64,000 nucleotides of DNA from Alphaproteobacteria bacterium (GTDB taxonomy: Bacteria; Pseudomonadota; Alphaproteobacteria; UBA7985; JAUIBT01), in assembly GCA_030428255.1 (NCBI GenBank), contig JAUIBT010000010.1, positions 48,374-112,373 of the forward strand, read 5' to 3'. Position 1 is the first letter of the stretch. Every line of letters starts with the position of its first letter. Below, piece by piece: positions 63,879 to 64,000 of this stretch. Made by a program: the position numbers and the translations under genes. The notes beneath the pieces were generated by a model. The model was not told the origin of the DNA, made no database searches, and saw only the letters and a list, made by a program, of their open reading frames with translations.

Positions 63879-64000
63879 TCACAGACTCATAAATCGTAGC
63901 CAGATGGCAATGGACGCGAGCTTGAGCATTGCCAGGTAGTTAGCGGCGTGTTTTTCATATCGCGTTGCCACTCTGCGGAAGTGTTTGATCTTGTTGAAGA
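63879..64000 (-). mobile_element. IS5-family transposase, C-terminal end (continues beyond window)
   Basis: The minus strand reads FNKIKHFRRVATRYEKHA, ANYLAMLKLASIAIWLRF and a stop at 63881-63879, which is the C-terminus of IS5-family (IS427-like) DDE transposases. Only the last ~39 codons are inside the window. A nearby inverted-repeat end is probably within 63841-63880, but I could not fix it. Confidence 0.85.

Overview
The window looks like a chromosome segment of an alphaproteobacterium. It is GC-rich (about 60 % by eye). The gene complement fits that class: class I lysyl-tRNA synthetase, TrmFO, ParE-type topoisomerase IV, GlnB-GlnA behind a sigma-54 promoter, KDPG aldolase, a DUF1127 peptide, DUF3422, a zinc-finger CHCC peptide and many SDR enzymes. 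I could not fix the genus. One feature does not fit the best-known alphaproteobacterial orders: the tRNA-His has C73 with an encoded G-1, rather than the A73 form without G-1.

Layout. 1-6.4 kb: carbon catabolism, with an acetoacetyl-CoA ligase fused to a degenerate phenylacetate-CoA-ligase-like domain, then a coupled MmgE/PrpD-gabD pair. 6.7-13.6 kb: DUF3422 membrane protein, porin, gor-GNAT operon, SRAP/HMCES protein and hypotheticals. 13.8-19 kb: tRNA-Gly, SixA-like phosphatase, zinc-ribbon membrane protein, S49 peptidase and a class A penicillin-binding protein. 19-25.3 kb: aldose-dehydrogenase-like SDR, zinc finger plus SGNH hydrolase, orphan ABC ATPase, ion channel with an unusual pore, BirA, DMT transporter. 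25-35.6 kb: FolB/FolM-like enzymes coupled to a Ca/cation antiporter, deacetylase plus TusA-like pair, repeat-bearing SDR, KdsD, membrane protein, LysK, cupin, membrane protein, TrmFO.

35.7-49.4 kb: a strictly one-strand, about 13.7-kb set of podovirus-type head, packaging and tail-tube genes (terminase, portal, scaffold-like, capsid, tail-tube A and B like, gp13-like and gp14-like proteins), ending in a terminator. No integrase, repressor, replication, lysis, tail-fibre or large ejection-protein gene is visible, and no flanking att repeat was seen. Its size, gene set and host-like composition make it a candidate domesticated podovirus-like particle or gene-transfer-agent cluster. Its large terminase reading frame is split by a +1 shift.

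49.6-64 kb: acyltransferase, ArgC, tRNA-His, outer-membrane barrel, sigma-54 promoter with glnB-glnA, DUF1127 peptide, M15-like peptidase, ParE, patatin-like lipoprotein with a Tat-type signal, membrane-anchored MsrA, Eda, and a tightly coupled ChaC / antitoxin-like / PemK-MazF-like trio. The right edge carries a small AT-richer cysteine protein and the end of an IS5-family transposase.

Short in-frame tandem repeats (15 bp four or five times, 18 bp once) recur at unrelated loci through the window. They have no common sequence but share a period that is a multiple of three.
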